From Niallia sp. NCCP-28 (GTDB lineage Bacteria; Bacillota; Bacilli; Bacillales; Cytobacillaceae), in the NCBI RefSeq assembly GCF_023168165.1, contig NZ_BQYJ01000008.1:117387-181386 (forward strand): a stretch of DNA of 64,000 bases. Direction: 5' to 3'. The notes beneath the pieces were generated by a model that was not told the origin of the DNA, did no database searches, and saw only the letters and a list, made by a program, of their open reading frames with translations. Below, in pieces: positions 16,488 through 24,975 of the stretch (position 1 is the first letter of the stretch; each line of letters begins with the position of its first letter). Made by a program: the position numbers and the translations under genes.

Positions 16488-17783
16488 ATGGGTTTCATAA
16501 ATAAAAAATACGCATTATTAGCAGGAGTTTTATCTACTTCTCTACTTTTCACAGCAGCATGCGGCAGCGATGACACATCAGGAAAAGATAGCTCGAGCAA
16601 AGATGGAAAAGTAGTCGTTGACATTTTCCAAGGAAAAGTGGAAATTGCAGATCAGTTGAAAGCGTTAACAGACCAATATACAAAAGAACATCCTGATGTT
16701 ACTTTTAATATTGAAACAGTGGGCGGCGGCGCTGATGGAGCATCTTCGCTAAAAGCAAGATTTGCTTCTGATAAAGCTCCAGATATTTTTACAAATGACG
16801 GTGATCAAGCAGCAGTAGCTTGGCAAGATAAATTTGAAGATTTATCTGATCAGCCATGGGTAAAAGATGTATATGAGGGTGCATTGGACGGCATGACAGT
16901 TGATGGAAAAGTATATGGCCAACCAATCAACATGGAAGGATATGGATTAGCTTATAATAAAACTTTATTCAAAAAAGCTGGCATTACAGAACTTCCAACA
17001 ACATTTTCTGAATTAGAAGCTGCATCAAAAAAGCTTAAAGCAAAAGGAATTACACCATTTGCAATCGGTTATGGAGAATGGTGGGTACTTGCAAACCACG
17101 GCTTAAACTTGCCTTTCGCTTATCAAGATGATACTGACGCATTTATCAAATCACTTAATGAAGGTACAGGTAAAATCCAAGGCAACGAATACTTTAATGA
17201 TTACTTTAATTTCTTAGATCTTACTGTAAAATACGGCAACAAAAATCCTTTAACAACAGATTATAATACACAGGTAACATTATTTGCAACTGGTGAAGCT
17301 GCAATGATTCAACAAGGTAACTGGATTCAACCAATGATCGACAAAATCACTCCAGATATGGAAGTAGGTTTTATTCCACTGCCAATCAATGATGATAAAG
17401 CAAAATCAGATAAATTAATGGTTGACGTACCATCTAACTGGGTTGTTTACAACGGCGCTCCTGACAAAGATAAAGAAGCAGCAAAAGATTTCTTAAACTG
17501 GATGGTTACATCTGAAGAAGGTAAAACAGCATTAGTAAAAGAATTTAAATACCTTCCAGCATTTAAAACAATTGAAGCATCAGCAGAGGATATCGGACCT
17601 TTAGGTGCGGACCTTCAAAAATACTCTCAAGAAGGCAAAACATATTCTTGGCAGTTTATGAAATATCCTGATGGCGCTGGTCAAGAATTCGGTGCAAGCC
17701 TTCAAGCATATGTAGGCAATCAAAAATCAAAAGAAGAAACAGAAAAAGCACTTGATGCAACATGGGCTAAACTAAAAAAATAA
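16488..17783 (+). CDS. Sugar-binding lipoprotein of the ABC importer
   Basis: 431 aa. A signal peptide ends in the lipobox FTAAC, with Cys25 as the lipidated residue. The mature protein is an SBP_bac_1-type (cluster B) binding protein that captures oligosaccharides outside the membrane. The SD AGGAGGGG precedes ATG. The gene lies last in the operon, after a hairpin and before a strong terminator. Codons look optimised (many GCA and AAA), consistent with high expression. The cargo is inferred from the neighbouring glucosidases. Confidence 0.93.
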   Translation: MGFINKKYALLAGVLSTSLLFTAACGSDDTSGKDSSSKDGKVVVDIFQGKVEIADQLKALTDQYTKEHPDVTFNIETVGGGADGASSLKARFASDKAPDIFTNDGDQAAVAWQDKFEDLSDQPWVKDVYEGALDGMTVDGKVYGQPINMEGYGLAYNKTLFKKAGITELPTTFSELEAASKKLKAKGITPFAIGYGEWWVLANHGLNLPFAYQDDTDAFIKSLNEGTGKIQGNEYFNDYFNFLDLTVKYGNKNPLTTDYNTQVTLFATGEAAMIQQGNWIQPMIDKITPDMEVGFIPLPINDDKAKSDKLMVDVPSNWVVYNGAPDKDKEAAKDFLNWMVTSEEGKTALVKEFKYLPAFKTIEASAEDIGPLGADLQKYSQEGKTYSWQFMKYPDGAGQEFGASLQAYVGNQKSKEETEKALDATWAKLKK

Positions 17784-17805
17784 GCTCCTTGCTTGTACTA
17801 AATAA

Positions 17806-17843
17806 AAAAATTGCCTCAAAACTATTTTGAGGCAATTTTTTTA
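17806..17843 (+). terminator. Terminator of the sugar ABC operon
   Basis: A 16-bp perfect stem (17806-17821 with 17825-17840) ends in a T-run 22 nt after the binding-protein stop codon. Confidence 0.92.
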
Positions 17844-17920
17844 TAAAACTTCATTTTTTTTTAAACGATTTGTATTCATTTTGTCATCATTTAGTCACAA
17901 CTAACAGGTATGATAGTTCT

Positions 17921-18000
17921 ATAGCAAGCACTAACTTTTTCAAGTTCCCCCTTGAAAATAGATAGCTTTTTGTTGATCCAGCATAATGCTGGATTTTTTT
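17921..18000 (+). ncRNA. Candidate small RNA 2 with C-rich hairpin loop
   Basis: This is a paralogue of the RNA at 6686-6760. The same hairpin (stem 17937-17944 with 17951-17958, loop TTCCCC) is followed by a 7-bp terminator stem (17976-17982 with 17988-17994) and seven T. A -10-like TATGAT lies at 17909-17914, but no good -35 is evident, so the 5' end is approximate. The transcript is separated from the sugar operon by that operon's own terminator, which favours an independent RNA. Confidence 0.55.
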
Positions 18001-18063
18001 ATTCAATTATCTTCTTTTATATATCTGCTGAAAACAGTATTCCTTTTCTCCCTTTCTCATAGC

Positions 18064-18869
18064 TTAAAAATGCAGAATTAAGTTAGTTACTTCACCTGAA
18101 ATATTTGCTGGCTGATTAGATTGATTGGTTACTTCTCCAATAGAACTATTTGACTCTTGGATTGCTGCTGCTGATTCTTGAGAAATAGAGGAGATTATTT
18201 CAATTGACTGATAAACCATTTCATTGCTGTTTGCTAGCATCATTAAGTTTTGTAATATATCTTTTATCATTTTTGCCATCTTTAAAGGAGATTGATTTAT
18301 TTATTCGAAGGTTATTCCTATCATTTCTATTTGCTTAGAACCTTCTCGAACCTCTTTATAAACCTTTTTAAGAGATAAAACTACCCCACTGGATTCTTCA
18401 TGTATATCCTCTACAATTATTATTATATTTTTAACAGATAAGCTTACTTGATCAGCCAGTTTTCTCACCTCTTCTGCAACCACGGCAAAGCCCTTTCCAT
18501 GTTCTCCTGCTCTTGCTGCATTTAAAGCTAATAAATTCGTTTGCTTGGCAACACCACTTATTACTTCAACAATTTTTGAGATTTTTTTTGTATGTTTTTC
18601 AAACCCTTTTACTTTTTTTACAGACTGACTGACCATTTGATCAATAGCATTCATTTGTCTAATATTAATATCCTTTGTTCTAAATAATGATCCTATTTCC
18701 GTGATTTCAATAGATTGATCTCCCCCTTTTTGCAATTCTTGAATATACATTTTCACTTTATTCATCTGATTAAAAACTATTAAAGCAGAAATACAAAATA
18801 GTAAGATTGTAACCATTTGTTAAATCCAAATTTCCAGCCTAATGTGAGATTATTCCATAATCTAATCAT
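18064..18869 (-). pseudogene. Decayed methyl-accepting chemotaxis receptor
   Basis: The original start (ATG 18869, SD GGAGGG) gives the MCP opening IRLWNNLTLGWKFGF and then shifts frame near 18816-18820. The downstream frame continues with the first membrane helix ([14 protein letters not shown]). The periplasmic sensor, second helix and HAMP are missing. The signalling tip lacks four residues: it reads [16 protein letters not shown] where the family has IEAA inserted. An in-frame TAA at 18303-18301 splits the helix before KMAKMIKDI. The end is also short. The gene has therefore suffered a frameshift, deletions and a nonsense mutation, and cannot make a receptor. Confidence 0.85.
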
Positions 18870-18894
18870 AAACTCCCTCCATTATGGTGCAATA

Positions 18895-18974
18895 TAAAGT
18901 GAAACTTCAATCAGGCTGTTACGGGCAGTTATCCCCCACCTAGATTTGAAGACTGCCCGTTAATGCGTGATAAA
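18895..18974 (+). repeat. Dispersed intergenic repeat, copy B
   Basis: It begins TAAAGTGAAACTTCAATCAG, has CCCCCACCTAGATTT in the middle and ends CTGCCCGTTAATGCGTGATA plus AA. Within it ACGGGCAGT (18921-18929) pairs with ACTGCCCGT (18952-18960). It lies downstream of the NMT1-like lipoprotein gene and just upstream of the dead chemotaxis gene. Confidence 0.75.
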
Positions 18975-19020
18975 GCTTTTAATTCTAGGAAACCAACTAA
19001 TTATTTATATGTATATAGAA

Positions 19021-19053
19021 AAAAACTGAGCTCCCCAAAGGAAACTCAGCTTA
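19021..19053 (-). terminator. Terminator of the NMT1-like ABC operon
   Basis: On the minus strand a stem of about 10 bp (CTGAG with CTCAG, extended inward through two further G-C pairs) is followed by seven T. It lies about 15 nt past the lipoprotein stop codon. Confidence 0.75.
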
Positions 19054-19065
19054 AATTTTAGGAAC

Positions 19066-20073
19066 CTATTCTTTTCCAGGTAAATATTTAGTTGTAAAGA
19101 TATCCTTTGCATCAAATGTTTTATCCAATAATTTCAAGTCATGTAATTGATTAATAAGCGTTGCCCAACGTTCTTCTGTCATGTAGCCTACTCCATTTGT
19201 TTCTGCATCTTTGCCATAGACAAATTCAGCTTGTGTTTCTGCCTCAAATTTTAAAGAATCCAATTCGATATCACTGTTATCTTTTTTAATCGCTTTATTT
19301 ATTGCTTCAGATGAATCCTTATAAGCATTCCAGCCTTCCACAAAAGATTTAGTAAATGCTTTAACCGTTTTTTCATTTTCTTCTAAATAATCTTTTGATA
19401 CATATAACACAACATTATAAGGATCATAGCCTGCATCTGAGATTAGCTTTGTTTCTGTTTCTATATTTTCTTTCGCTAAAAAGAAAGGTTCTGATGTGAC
19501 AAATGCTTGACTCACTGAGTCTTTATTAGCAATAAAGTTAGTATGTTGACCAGTATAAGCCATTTCTTTCACTTTCTTTAAGTCATATTTTGACTTTAAA
19601 AACTCCCAATAAGTAATGCCTGGCTGAATATATACTTCTCTACCATTTAACTCATCAAAATCTTTAATGCCTTCTCCTTTATGAAACATGAGTGCTTGAG
19701 GGCTTCCTTGCATTGCTGTTGCTACTGCCACTAAATCAATTCCTTCATTTTTTGCCATGACAATTTGATCCGCATGTGCAAGTCCAAACTGCGCTTTTCC
19801 TGATGCAACCATTTGGATAGAAGATACTTGAGGCCCTCCTGGTTCAATTGTTACGTTCAAGCCATTTTCTTTGAATATTCCGTCTTCCTGAGCTGCATAA
19901 ACTCCACCATGCTGGGCTTTAGCAAACCAGTTTAAGACAATTTTTACATCTTTCGATTTTTCTGAATCTGTTCCTGCTGACGTTTTTTCTGATGCTTCAC
20001 CACCACAAGCTGTAAGTGTGAATAAAAATACTAGTCCTAACAATAAATAATTAATTTTGTGCAACTTTTTCAT
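19066..20073 (-). CDS. NMT1/THI5-like ABC substrate-binding lipoprotein
   Basis: 335 aa. The signal peptide ends in LTAC with lipid Cys23. The mature domain is NMT1/THI5-like: VLNWFAKAQHGGVYAAQEDG, GGPQVSSIQMVASGKAQFGLA and the later FVTSEPF match ThiY-type proteins that bind thiamine pyrimidine precursors and, in relatives, sulfonates or nitrate. It is the third gene of an ATPase-permease-lipoprotein operon. No TPP riboswitch signature is visible upstream, so a pyrimidine cargo is plausible but not shown. B. subtilis YtlA is a comparable, uncharacterised relative. Confidence 0.85.
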   Translation of the reverse strand: MKKLHKINYLLLGLVFLFTLTACGGEASEKTSAGTDSEKSKDVKIVLNWFAKAQHGGVYAAQEDGIFKENGLNVTIEPGGPQVSSIQMVASGKAQFGLAHADQIVMAKNEGIDLVAVATAMQGSPQALMFHKGEGIKDFDELNGREVYIQPGITYWEFLKSKYDLKKVKEMAYTGQHTNFIANKDSVSQAFVTSEPFFLAKENIETETKLISDAGYDPYNVVLYVSKDYLEENEKTVKAFTKSFVEGWNAYKDSSEAINKAIKKDNSDIELDSLKFEAETQAEFVYGKDAETNGVGYMTEERWATLINQLHDLKLLDKTFDAKDIFTTKYLPGKE

Positions 20074-20102
20074 AATATCCCCCTCTTTACAGTTATTTCT
20101 CT

Positions 20103-20963
20103 TTATTTTTCATTCTTCATCGCAGATTCATGCCATGATCTAAGCATCAAATGGGCAAATAGATTTACGATAAGATAAAAACAAATTCCAAAAATCGCTG
20201 CAGCAATTCCACAGGCAAATAAATATGGAGTTTTCAACTGTACAGCAGCCACAGTAATTGCATAGCCTAATCCGCCCTTTCCACCGCCGATCCCCGCAAT
20301 ATACTCGCCAGTAATAGCGCCGACAATCGATAAAGTGCTGGAAATTTTTAAGCCTGTCATAATATACGGCATAGCAGCAGGAATACGAAGCTTCCACATC
20401 GTTTTCCATTTGGAAGCATTATATAATGTAAATAATTCTTGCATATTTTTATCAACCGAATTCAACCCCATCAATGTATTCGAAATAATTGGAAAGAATC
20501 CAATTAAGAAGGAAATAATAACAATAGAATTAAACCCAGAACCAAACCAAATAACAACAATTGGAGCAACAGCAATAACAGGTATTGTTTGCAAAATGAC
20601 TGCATATGGATAGATGCTGATTTCAAGAATTCTTGAACTGGCCAATACAACTGAAACTGCAATTCCAATAAAAGCACTTAATAAAAAACCAATTAGAGAC
20701 TCCGTAATTGTAATTTGTATAGCAGGCCACAGTAACGCCCAATCGGCTATTGCTGCATTAACTACATCTGTCGGCTTTGGCAAAATAAATGGTTTTATAT
20801 CCAACATCATCGGAATAAACTGCCATATGGAAAGAAAAAGAACTAGCGCTGCAATTGGTCCTAAAAATGAGCCTTTAAAGGTATTCCATACATTTGATGA
20901 TTTATTTTTCGGCTGCTCCGACACTATATTTTGACTTTTCGTTACAGCAGATTGTGTCATCAT
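20103..20963 (-). CDS. ABC transporter permease (ThiX/SsuC type)
   Basis: 286 aa from the ATG at 20963, which follows AAAGGAGTG by 6 nt. A longer in-frame reading from 21026 runs back into the ATPase gene and lacks an SD. Six membrane helices are predicted, with a BPD_transp_1 domain and the EAA-like loop FTLYNASKWKTMWKLRIPAAMP. It starts 1 nt after the ATPase stop codon, so the two genes are coupled. It forms the channel for the NMT1-like importer. Confidence 0.92.
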   Translation of the reverse strand: MMTQSAVTKSQNIVSEQPKNKSSNVWNTFKGSFLGPIAALVLFLSIWQFIPMMLDIKPFILPKPTDVVNAAIADWALLWPAIQITITESLIGFLLSAFIGIAVSVVLASSRILEISIYPYAVILQTIPVIAVAPIVVIWFGSGFNSIVIISFLIGFFPIISNTLMGLNSVDKNMQELFTLYNASKWKTMWKLRIPAAMPYIMTGLKISSTLSIVGAITGEYIAGIGGGKGGLGYAITVAAVQLKTPYLFACGIAAAIFGICFYLIVNLFAHLMLRSWHESAMKNEK

Positions 20964-20964
20964 A

Positions 20965-21744
20965 TTAAACACTCCTTTCAATTGCACTGTTTTCCAGACT
21001 ATGTGATGCCAAATCCACATATTCATTAAATTGATTATCGATTCGCTCCCTTGGATATGGGAGATTCACATCAATAATGGATGATAGTCTGCCTGGTCTT
21101 GCCGACATTACAGCAATTTTTGTAGAAAGAAATACCGCTTCATAAACATTATGTGTCACAAAAAGAATGGTTGTATTTTCTTTTTTCCAAATATCAAGCA
21201 GCTCATTTTGCAAAGTTTGTCTTGTCATTTCATCTAATGCAGCAAATGGTTCATCCATTAAAAGCATTTTAGGTTTTGCTGCCAATGCTCGGGCAATGGA
21301 AACCCTCATCCGCATCCCTCCTGAGAGCTGTCTAGGATAAGATTTTAAATGATCCTTTAATCCTACCATCTCAAGCACTCTTAAAGCTGTCTCCTTTTTG
21401 CTTTTCTTATCGGCATTCCTTAATTCAAGGGGCAGCATTACATTGTCTAGAACCGTTCTCCATGGAAGCAGATTAGCCTCCTGAAAAACAAATGCTATAT
21501 CATTGCTGTTTTTAATCACCTCTTTAGGCGTTTGTCCAAAAACTTCTACCTTTCCTTTTGTAGCTTCCCCTAAGCCTGCCACCATTCGCAGTGCCGTTGA
21601 TTTCCCGCAGCCAGATGGACCGAGGAAACTCATAAACTCCCCTTCCTTTATGCTTAAATCTAACCCACTTAAAGCTACTGTACCTGTATTGTAAATTTTA
21701 TCGACATGCTGAAATGATACGACTTGATTTTGATTAGCAAACAA
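20965..21744 (-). CDS. ABC transporter ATP-binding protein (ThiZ/SsuB type)
   Basis: 259 aa from the TTG at 21744, which has GGGAGGG 6 nt upstream. The longer reading from 21798 adds 18 residues without an SD. Motifs: Walker A GPSGCGKST, Q-loop FVFQEANLLPW, signature LSGGMRMRVSIARAL, Walker B LLMDEPFAALD and H-loop VTHNVYEA. It energises the NMT1-like importer from the cytoplasmic face and is first gene of the operon. Confidence 0.93.
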   Translation of the reverse strand: MFANQNQVVSFQHVDKIYNTGTVALSGLDLSIKEGEFMSFLGPSGCGKSTALRMVAGLGEATKGKVEVFGQTPKEVIKNSNDIAFVFQEANLLPWRTVLDNVMLPLELRNADKKSKKETALRVLEMVGLKDHLKSYPRQLSGGMRMRVSIARALAAKPKMLLMDEPFAALDEMTRQTLQNELLDIWKKENTTILFVTHNVYEAVFLSTKIAVMSARPGRLSSIIDVNLPYPRERIDNQFNEYVDLASHSLENSAIERSV

Positions 21745-21878
21745 TGTTATCCCTCCCCTTAGTAATTGCCTCGTTCTGAATTTTATTTTTAAAGACATTT
21801 TGTTTATTTACTATGTATGCTTCCATTTATCTCTTTCCAAATATTTAGGCAGAATGATCATGAAACTAGATTTCCGAC

Positions 21879-21918
21879 ATACTCAAACAGTATTTAAAAT
21901 ACTCATTAACGTTAGTAT
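21879..21918. promoter_or_regulatory. Tandem ATACT/AGTAT half-sites upstream of the NMT1-like operon
   Basis: Four 5-bp half-sites alternate: ATACT 21879, AGTAT 21889, ATACT 21899 and AGTAT 21914. They form two inverted repeats with 5- and 10-bp centres, and adjacent arms can also pair with each other as RNA. This is either a double operator or a switching leader structure. Confidence 0.45.
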
Positions 21919-22008
21919 TCATAACATTAAATGTAATATAAATTCATTTTATACAGTTAACAATAATTAATCATTAGGTTTTTTTACGAAATGATCAGAA
22001 TTTTTTGT

Positions 22009-22064
22009 ATAGTATGACTAGTTAAAAAGGATTGCAATAGCAATTTATTTTGTCACACGTGACA
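22009..22064 (-). promoter_or_regulatory. Possible distal promoter of the NMT1-like operon with palindromes
   Basis: On the minus strand TTGCAA (22037-22032), a 17-bp spacer and TACTAT (22014-22009) would start transcription near 22002, giving a leader of about 257 nt. The -35 lies in the repeat ATTGC-N4-GCAAT (22031-22044). The palindrome TGTCAC-N2-GTGACA (22051-22064) lies about 55 bp upstream of the start. A nearer alternative, TTGAGT-18-CATGAT, overlaps the ATACT/AGTAT sites. Confidence 0.4.
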
Positions 22065-22171
22065 TTTTCTCACATTCAGTATCTATTCTTGCTTGCCCTC
22101 TTCTATTCACCCCCTACTAGTATCAGAAAAAGATTATAATAGGAAGAAAAATCGAAATAAAGAAGACTGAA

Positions 22172-22226
22172 AACAAAAAAGACCGAAAAATCGTAAAAAC
22201 TTTTACAATTTTCGGGTCTTTTTTGT
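22172..22226 (-). terminator. Terminator of rlmCD
   Basis: AAAAAAGACC near 22175-22184 pairs with GGTCTTTTTT near 22216-22225, continued by GAAAA with TTTTC around a bulge. It lies just past the rlmCD stop codon and has T-rich flanks on both strands. Confidence 0.8.
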
Positions 22227-22232
22227 AACTAT

Positions 22233-23600
22233 TTAATTTAGAATTAGCTGTGCTACACACTCCACATGCATGGTCTGCGGAAACATATCAACAGGCTGCA
22301 CTTCTATTGTTTGATAGCCTCCGTCTTCCAACACACGCAAATCTCTTGCTAGAGTTGCAGGATTGCAGGATACATAGACTACTTTTTTGGGCTTCATTTC
22401 TAAAATAGTCTGCAGCAATGCTTCGTCGCAGCCTTTTCTTGGAGGATCGACTACCAATACATCTGCTTCATTCCCTTTTTTATACCAATCTGGAATTACT
22501 TCTTCTGCTTTCCCAACAGCAAAATCCACATTGTGGATATTATTCAGCTGTGCATTTCTTTTCGCATCTTCTATTGCTTGCGGAACAATTTCAACACCGA
22601 ATACTTGTTTTGCTTTTTTCGCTAAGAAAAGTGAAATCGTGCCAATACCGCAGTATGCATCTATTACATTTTCTTCACCTTTTAGATCAGCATACTCAAG
22701 GGCTTTATTATAAAGAACTTTCGTTTGCTCTGGATTTACTTGATAAAAAGAACGTGCTGAGATGGCAAACTTAACATCCCCAATATAGTCCGTAATCGCT
22801 TCTTCTCCCCAAAGAACTTTTGTCGTATCACCCATAATAACATTCGTTTTCTTATTATTCACATTGTGGATAATTGATTTTAGGGAAGGAATACTATTCA
22901 CTATTTCATCCACAATTTTGTTTTTATGAACAAGTTCATCAGTGCGGGTAATCAATACAACCATAATTTCCTCGGTAACTAATCCCCTTCTTACCATTAC
23001 ATGGCGCAAATCTCCCTTATGATTTGCTTCATTGTACGCTTTTACCCCAAATTGATTGCAGATTTCCTTTACACGTTTAACCACTGCATCATTTTCTTTT
23101 TGCTGAATAAGACATTCTTCCATATTAATGATTTGATGGGAACGCTGTTGGTAGAATCCGCCGATTAAACCGCCCTCTTGTTCGCCAATTGGAACTTGTG
23201 CTTTATTTCGATAGCGCCAAGGTTCGCTCATTCCAATAGTAGGATGAACAATTGTATTTATTTTTCCGATTCTCGTTAAAACATCTTTCACATGTTTATG
23301 CTTGATTTGCATCTGCCCTTCATAGCTTAAATGCTGAAGCTGGCACCCGCCACATTCCTTATAGATTGGACAAGGCGCATCTACACGATAAGGGCTTTTT
23401 TCTTGTAGCTCTAATAATCTTCCAAATCCATAATTTTTATTTGTTTTTACTACTTTTACTTTCGCTTTCTCTCCTGGAAGTCCATTGGGGATAAAAAGCG
23501 GATAACCCTCAACCTTTGCCACTCCAGAACCATCATGTGTTAAATCTTCGAATACTATATCTATTATATCGTTCTTTTGAACGGGTAATGTTCGACTCAT
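22233..23600 (-). CDS. rlmCD: 23S rRNA (uracil-C5)-methyltransferase RlmCD
   Basis: 455 aa (B. subtilis RlmCD/YefA about 459 aa). An N-terminal TRAM domain (about 1-65) is followed by iron-sulfur cysteines Cys77, Cys83, Cys86 and Cys163, then the RumA/TrmA methyltransferase fold with [14 protein letters not shown] (SAM binding), DPPRKGCDE and the catalytic Cys412 in YVSCNPATL. In B. subtilis one enzyme methylates both U747 and U1939 of 23S rRNA. The SD AAAGGAAG precedes ATG. It follows dagK on the minus strand, as yerQ-yefA do in B. subtilis. Confidence 0.93.
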   Translation of the reverse strand: MSRTLPVQKNDIIDIVFEDLTHDGSGVAKVEGYPLFIPNGLPGEKAKVKVVKTNKNYGFGRLLELQEKSPYRVDAPCPIYKECGGCQLQHLSYEGQMQIKHKHVKDVLTRIGKINTIVHPTIGMSEPWRYRNKAQVPIGEQEGGLIGGFYQQRSHQIINMEECLIQQKENDAVVKRVKEICNQFGVKAYNEANHKGDLRHVMVRRGLVTEEIMVVLITRTDELVHKNKIVDEIVNSIPSLKSIIHNVNNKKTNVIMGDTTKVLWGEEAITDYIGDVKFAISARSFYQVNPEQTKVLYNKALEYADLKGEENVIDAYCGIGTISLFLAKKAKQVFGVEIVPQAIEDAKRNAQLNNIHNVDFAVGKAEEVIPDWYKKGNEADVLVVDPPRKGCDEALLQTILEMKPKKVVYVSCNPATLARDLRVLEDGGYQTIEVQPVDMFPQTMHVECVAQLILN

Positions 23601-23767
23601 ATACTTCTTCCTTTACATATTGTTATTGAAAATAGGAAATTAAAGAAAATTAGTTCATAAATTTTAATCATAACATAAAATGAGGGAATCTATTATAGGA
23701 AGTTTTTAGAGGGGAAAATATGAAAATGAAGTGAGCTTATGCTAGTGGCCCACTCCGTTCCAATGCT

Positions 23768-24703
23768 TTACTGATCTATTAGTTTGATATTTTCTGGACG
23801 ATCTTCTTCACGAATTTTGTCTAGTGGCACAAACACTTCAAAATGCCTGTACAAATTTACAAACTCAGCTGGAAGCAAGCCGCCAAATTCACCATCCAGA
23901 TTTAATTGCACCTTTTCTTCTGATGTAATTTTGATATGATTAGCACTCGCATAAATAACATGCGGATCATTAATATGCTCCCCACGAATAGCAAGTGTGG
24001 CAATTCGAATAAAGTCAGCCAAATTTGCCTTTTTTAGTATCAGCAAAGAAAAAAGACCATCATTGATGGATGATCCAGGAGCCAGCTTTTCAAAACCACC
24101 TACTGAATTTGTCAATCCTACTAAAAACAGCATTGCCTCTCCTTCAAAAAGTTTGCCATCATATTCAATTTTTACACTTGTCGCTTTTATAGATGGGAGC
24201 ATTTCAATCCCTTTTAAATAGTATGCAAGTTGTCCAATCATTGTTTTTAGTTTGCTTGGCACTTCATATGTTAGTTCTGTTAAACGTCCTCCGCCAGCAA
24301 TATTGATAAAATATTTGTCATTCATTCGGCCAATGTCGACAGGAATAGTATCACCTTTTGCGATAATATCTGCAGCAGCTTCTATATCTCTTGGAATATG
24401 TAATGCTCTTGCAAAATCATTTGTTGTCCCTACAGGTATAATGCCCAATTTGGGACGAAACTCAAGTTCAGCCAACCCATTTACTACTTCATTAATCGTA
24501 CCATCGCCGCCTGCAGCCACGACCAGATCAAACCGTCTTTCTACTGCGATTCTAGCCGCTTTTGTAGCGTCTTCCGGTCCTATTGTTGCATGGCACGACG
24601 TTTCATATCCAGCATTTTCTAACTTTTTAAGCACCTCTGGCAAATGTTTTTTAAATGCTTCACGCCCCGAAGTAGGATTATATATAATTCTTGCCCGTTT
24701 CAT
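23768..24703 (-). CDS. dagK: Diacylglycerol kinase (DagK/DgkB)
   Basis: 311 aa from the ATG at 24703, where GGATGG lies 6 nt upstream and the opening KRARIIYNPTSGRE matches B. subtilis DgkB. The ATG at 24709 is in frame but abuts the SD. Motifs of the soluble lipid kinase family: NPTSGR, AAGGDGTINEVVNGL and PVGTTNDFARAL. It phosphorylates diacylglycerol released by lipoteichoic acid synthesis to phosphatidic acid, returning it to the phospholipid pool. The 167-bp gap to rlmCD shows no clear terminator. Confidence 0.94.
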   Translation of the reverse strand: MKRARIIYNPTSGREAFKKHLPEVLKKLENAGYETSCHATIGPEDATKAARIAVERRFDLVVAAGGDGTINEVVNGLAELEFRPKLGIIPVGTTNDFARALHIPRDIEAAADIIAKGDTIPVDIGRMNDKYFINIAGGGRLTELTYEVPSKLKTMIGQLAYYLKGIEMLPSIKATSVKIEYDGKLFEGEAMLFLVGLTNSVGGFEKLAPGSSINDGLFSLLILKKANLADFIRIATLAIRGEHINDPHVIYASANHIKITSEEKVQLNLDGEFGGLLPAEFVNLYRHFEVFVPLDKIREEDRPENIKLIDQ

Positions 24704-24940
24704 ATTCATCCATCCTATTTTTCAAGATTTCGATCTATATTACCAACTAACATAATAAACGATAACTAGTTCGATAGGCAATATTTAACACAATAAATAA
24801 GGACCACTTTTCTTATTTTCTTTTAATAAATTGCACACTCTTATCGCAAGCAAGCTCTTTCCATATTATACCCTTATTGCTTTATTCTCAACCTAGTTCT
24901 TGTTCTTAATCCTTTAGAGAGTATCTATTGTATATCTAAA

Positions 24941-24973
24941 AGGAAAAGATCTGCATATTACAGATCTTTTCCT
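24941..24973 (-). terminator. Terminator of the ECF sigma operon
   Basis: A 13-bp perfect stem (24941-24953 with 24961-24973) is followed on the minus strand by TTTTAG. It ends immediately before the stop codon of the last gene in the ECF cluster. The rest of the 24710-24940 gap shows nothing recognisable. Confidence 0.88.
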
Positions 24974-24975
24974 AA

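Noticed and set aside
18895..18974. Repeat copy B read as an ECF promoter (TGAAAC then CGGG after 16 bp)
   Set aside because: The same TGAAAC block occurs in all repeat copies, the -10 does not match CGTC or CGTA, and no gene follows in the plus direction.
21745..22000. TPP riboswitch sought upstream of the ThiY-like operon
   Set aside because: Neither the CTGAGA nor the ACCTGATCTGGATAATGCC core is present on either strand.
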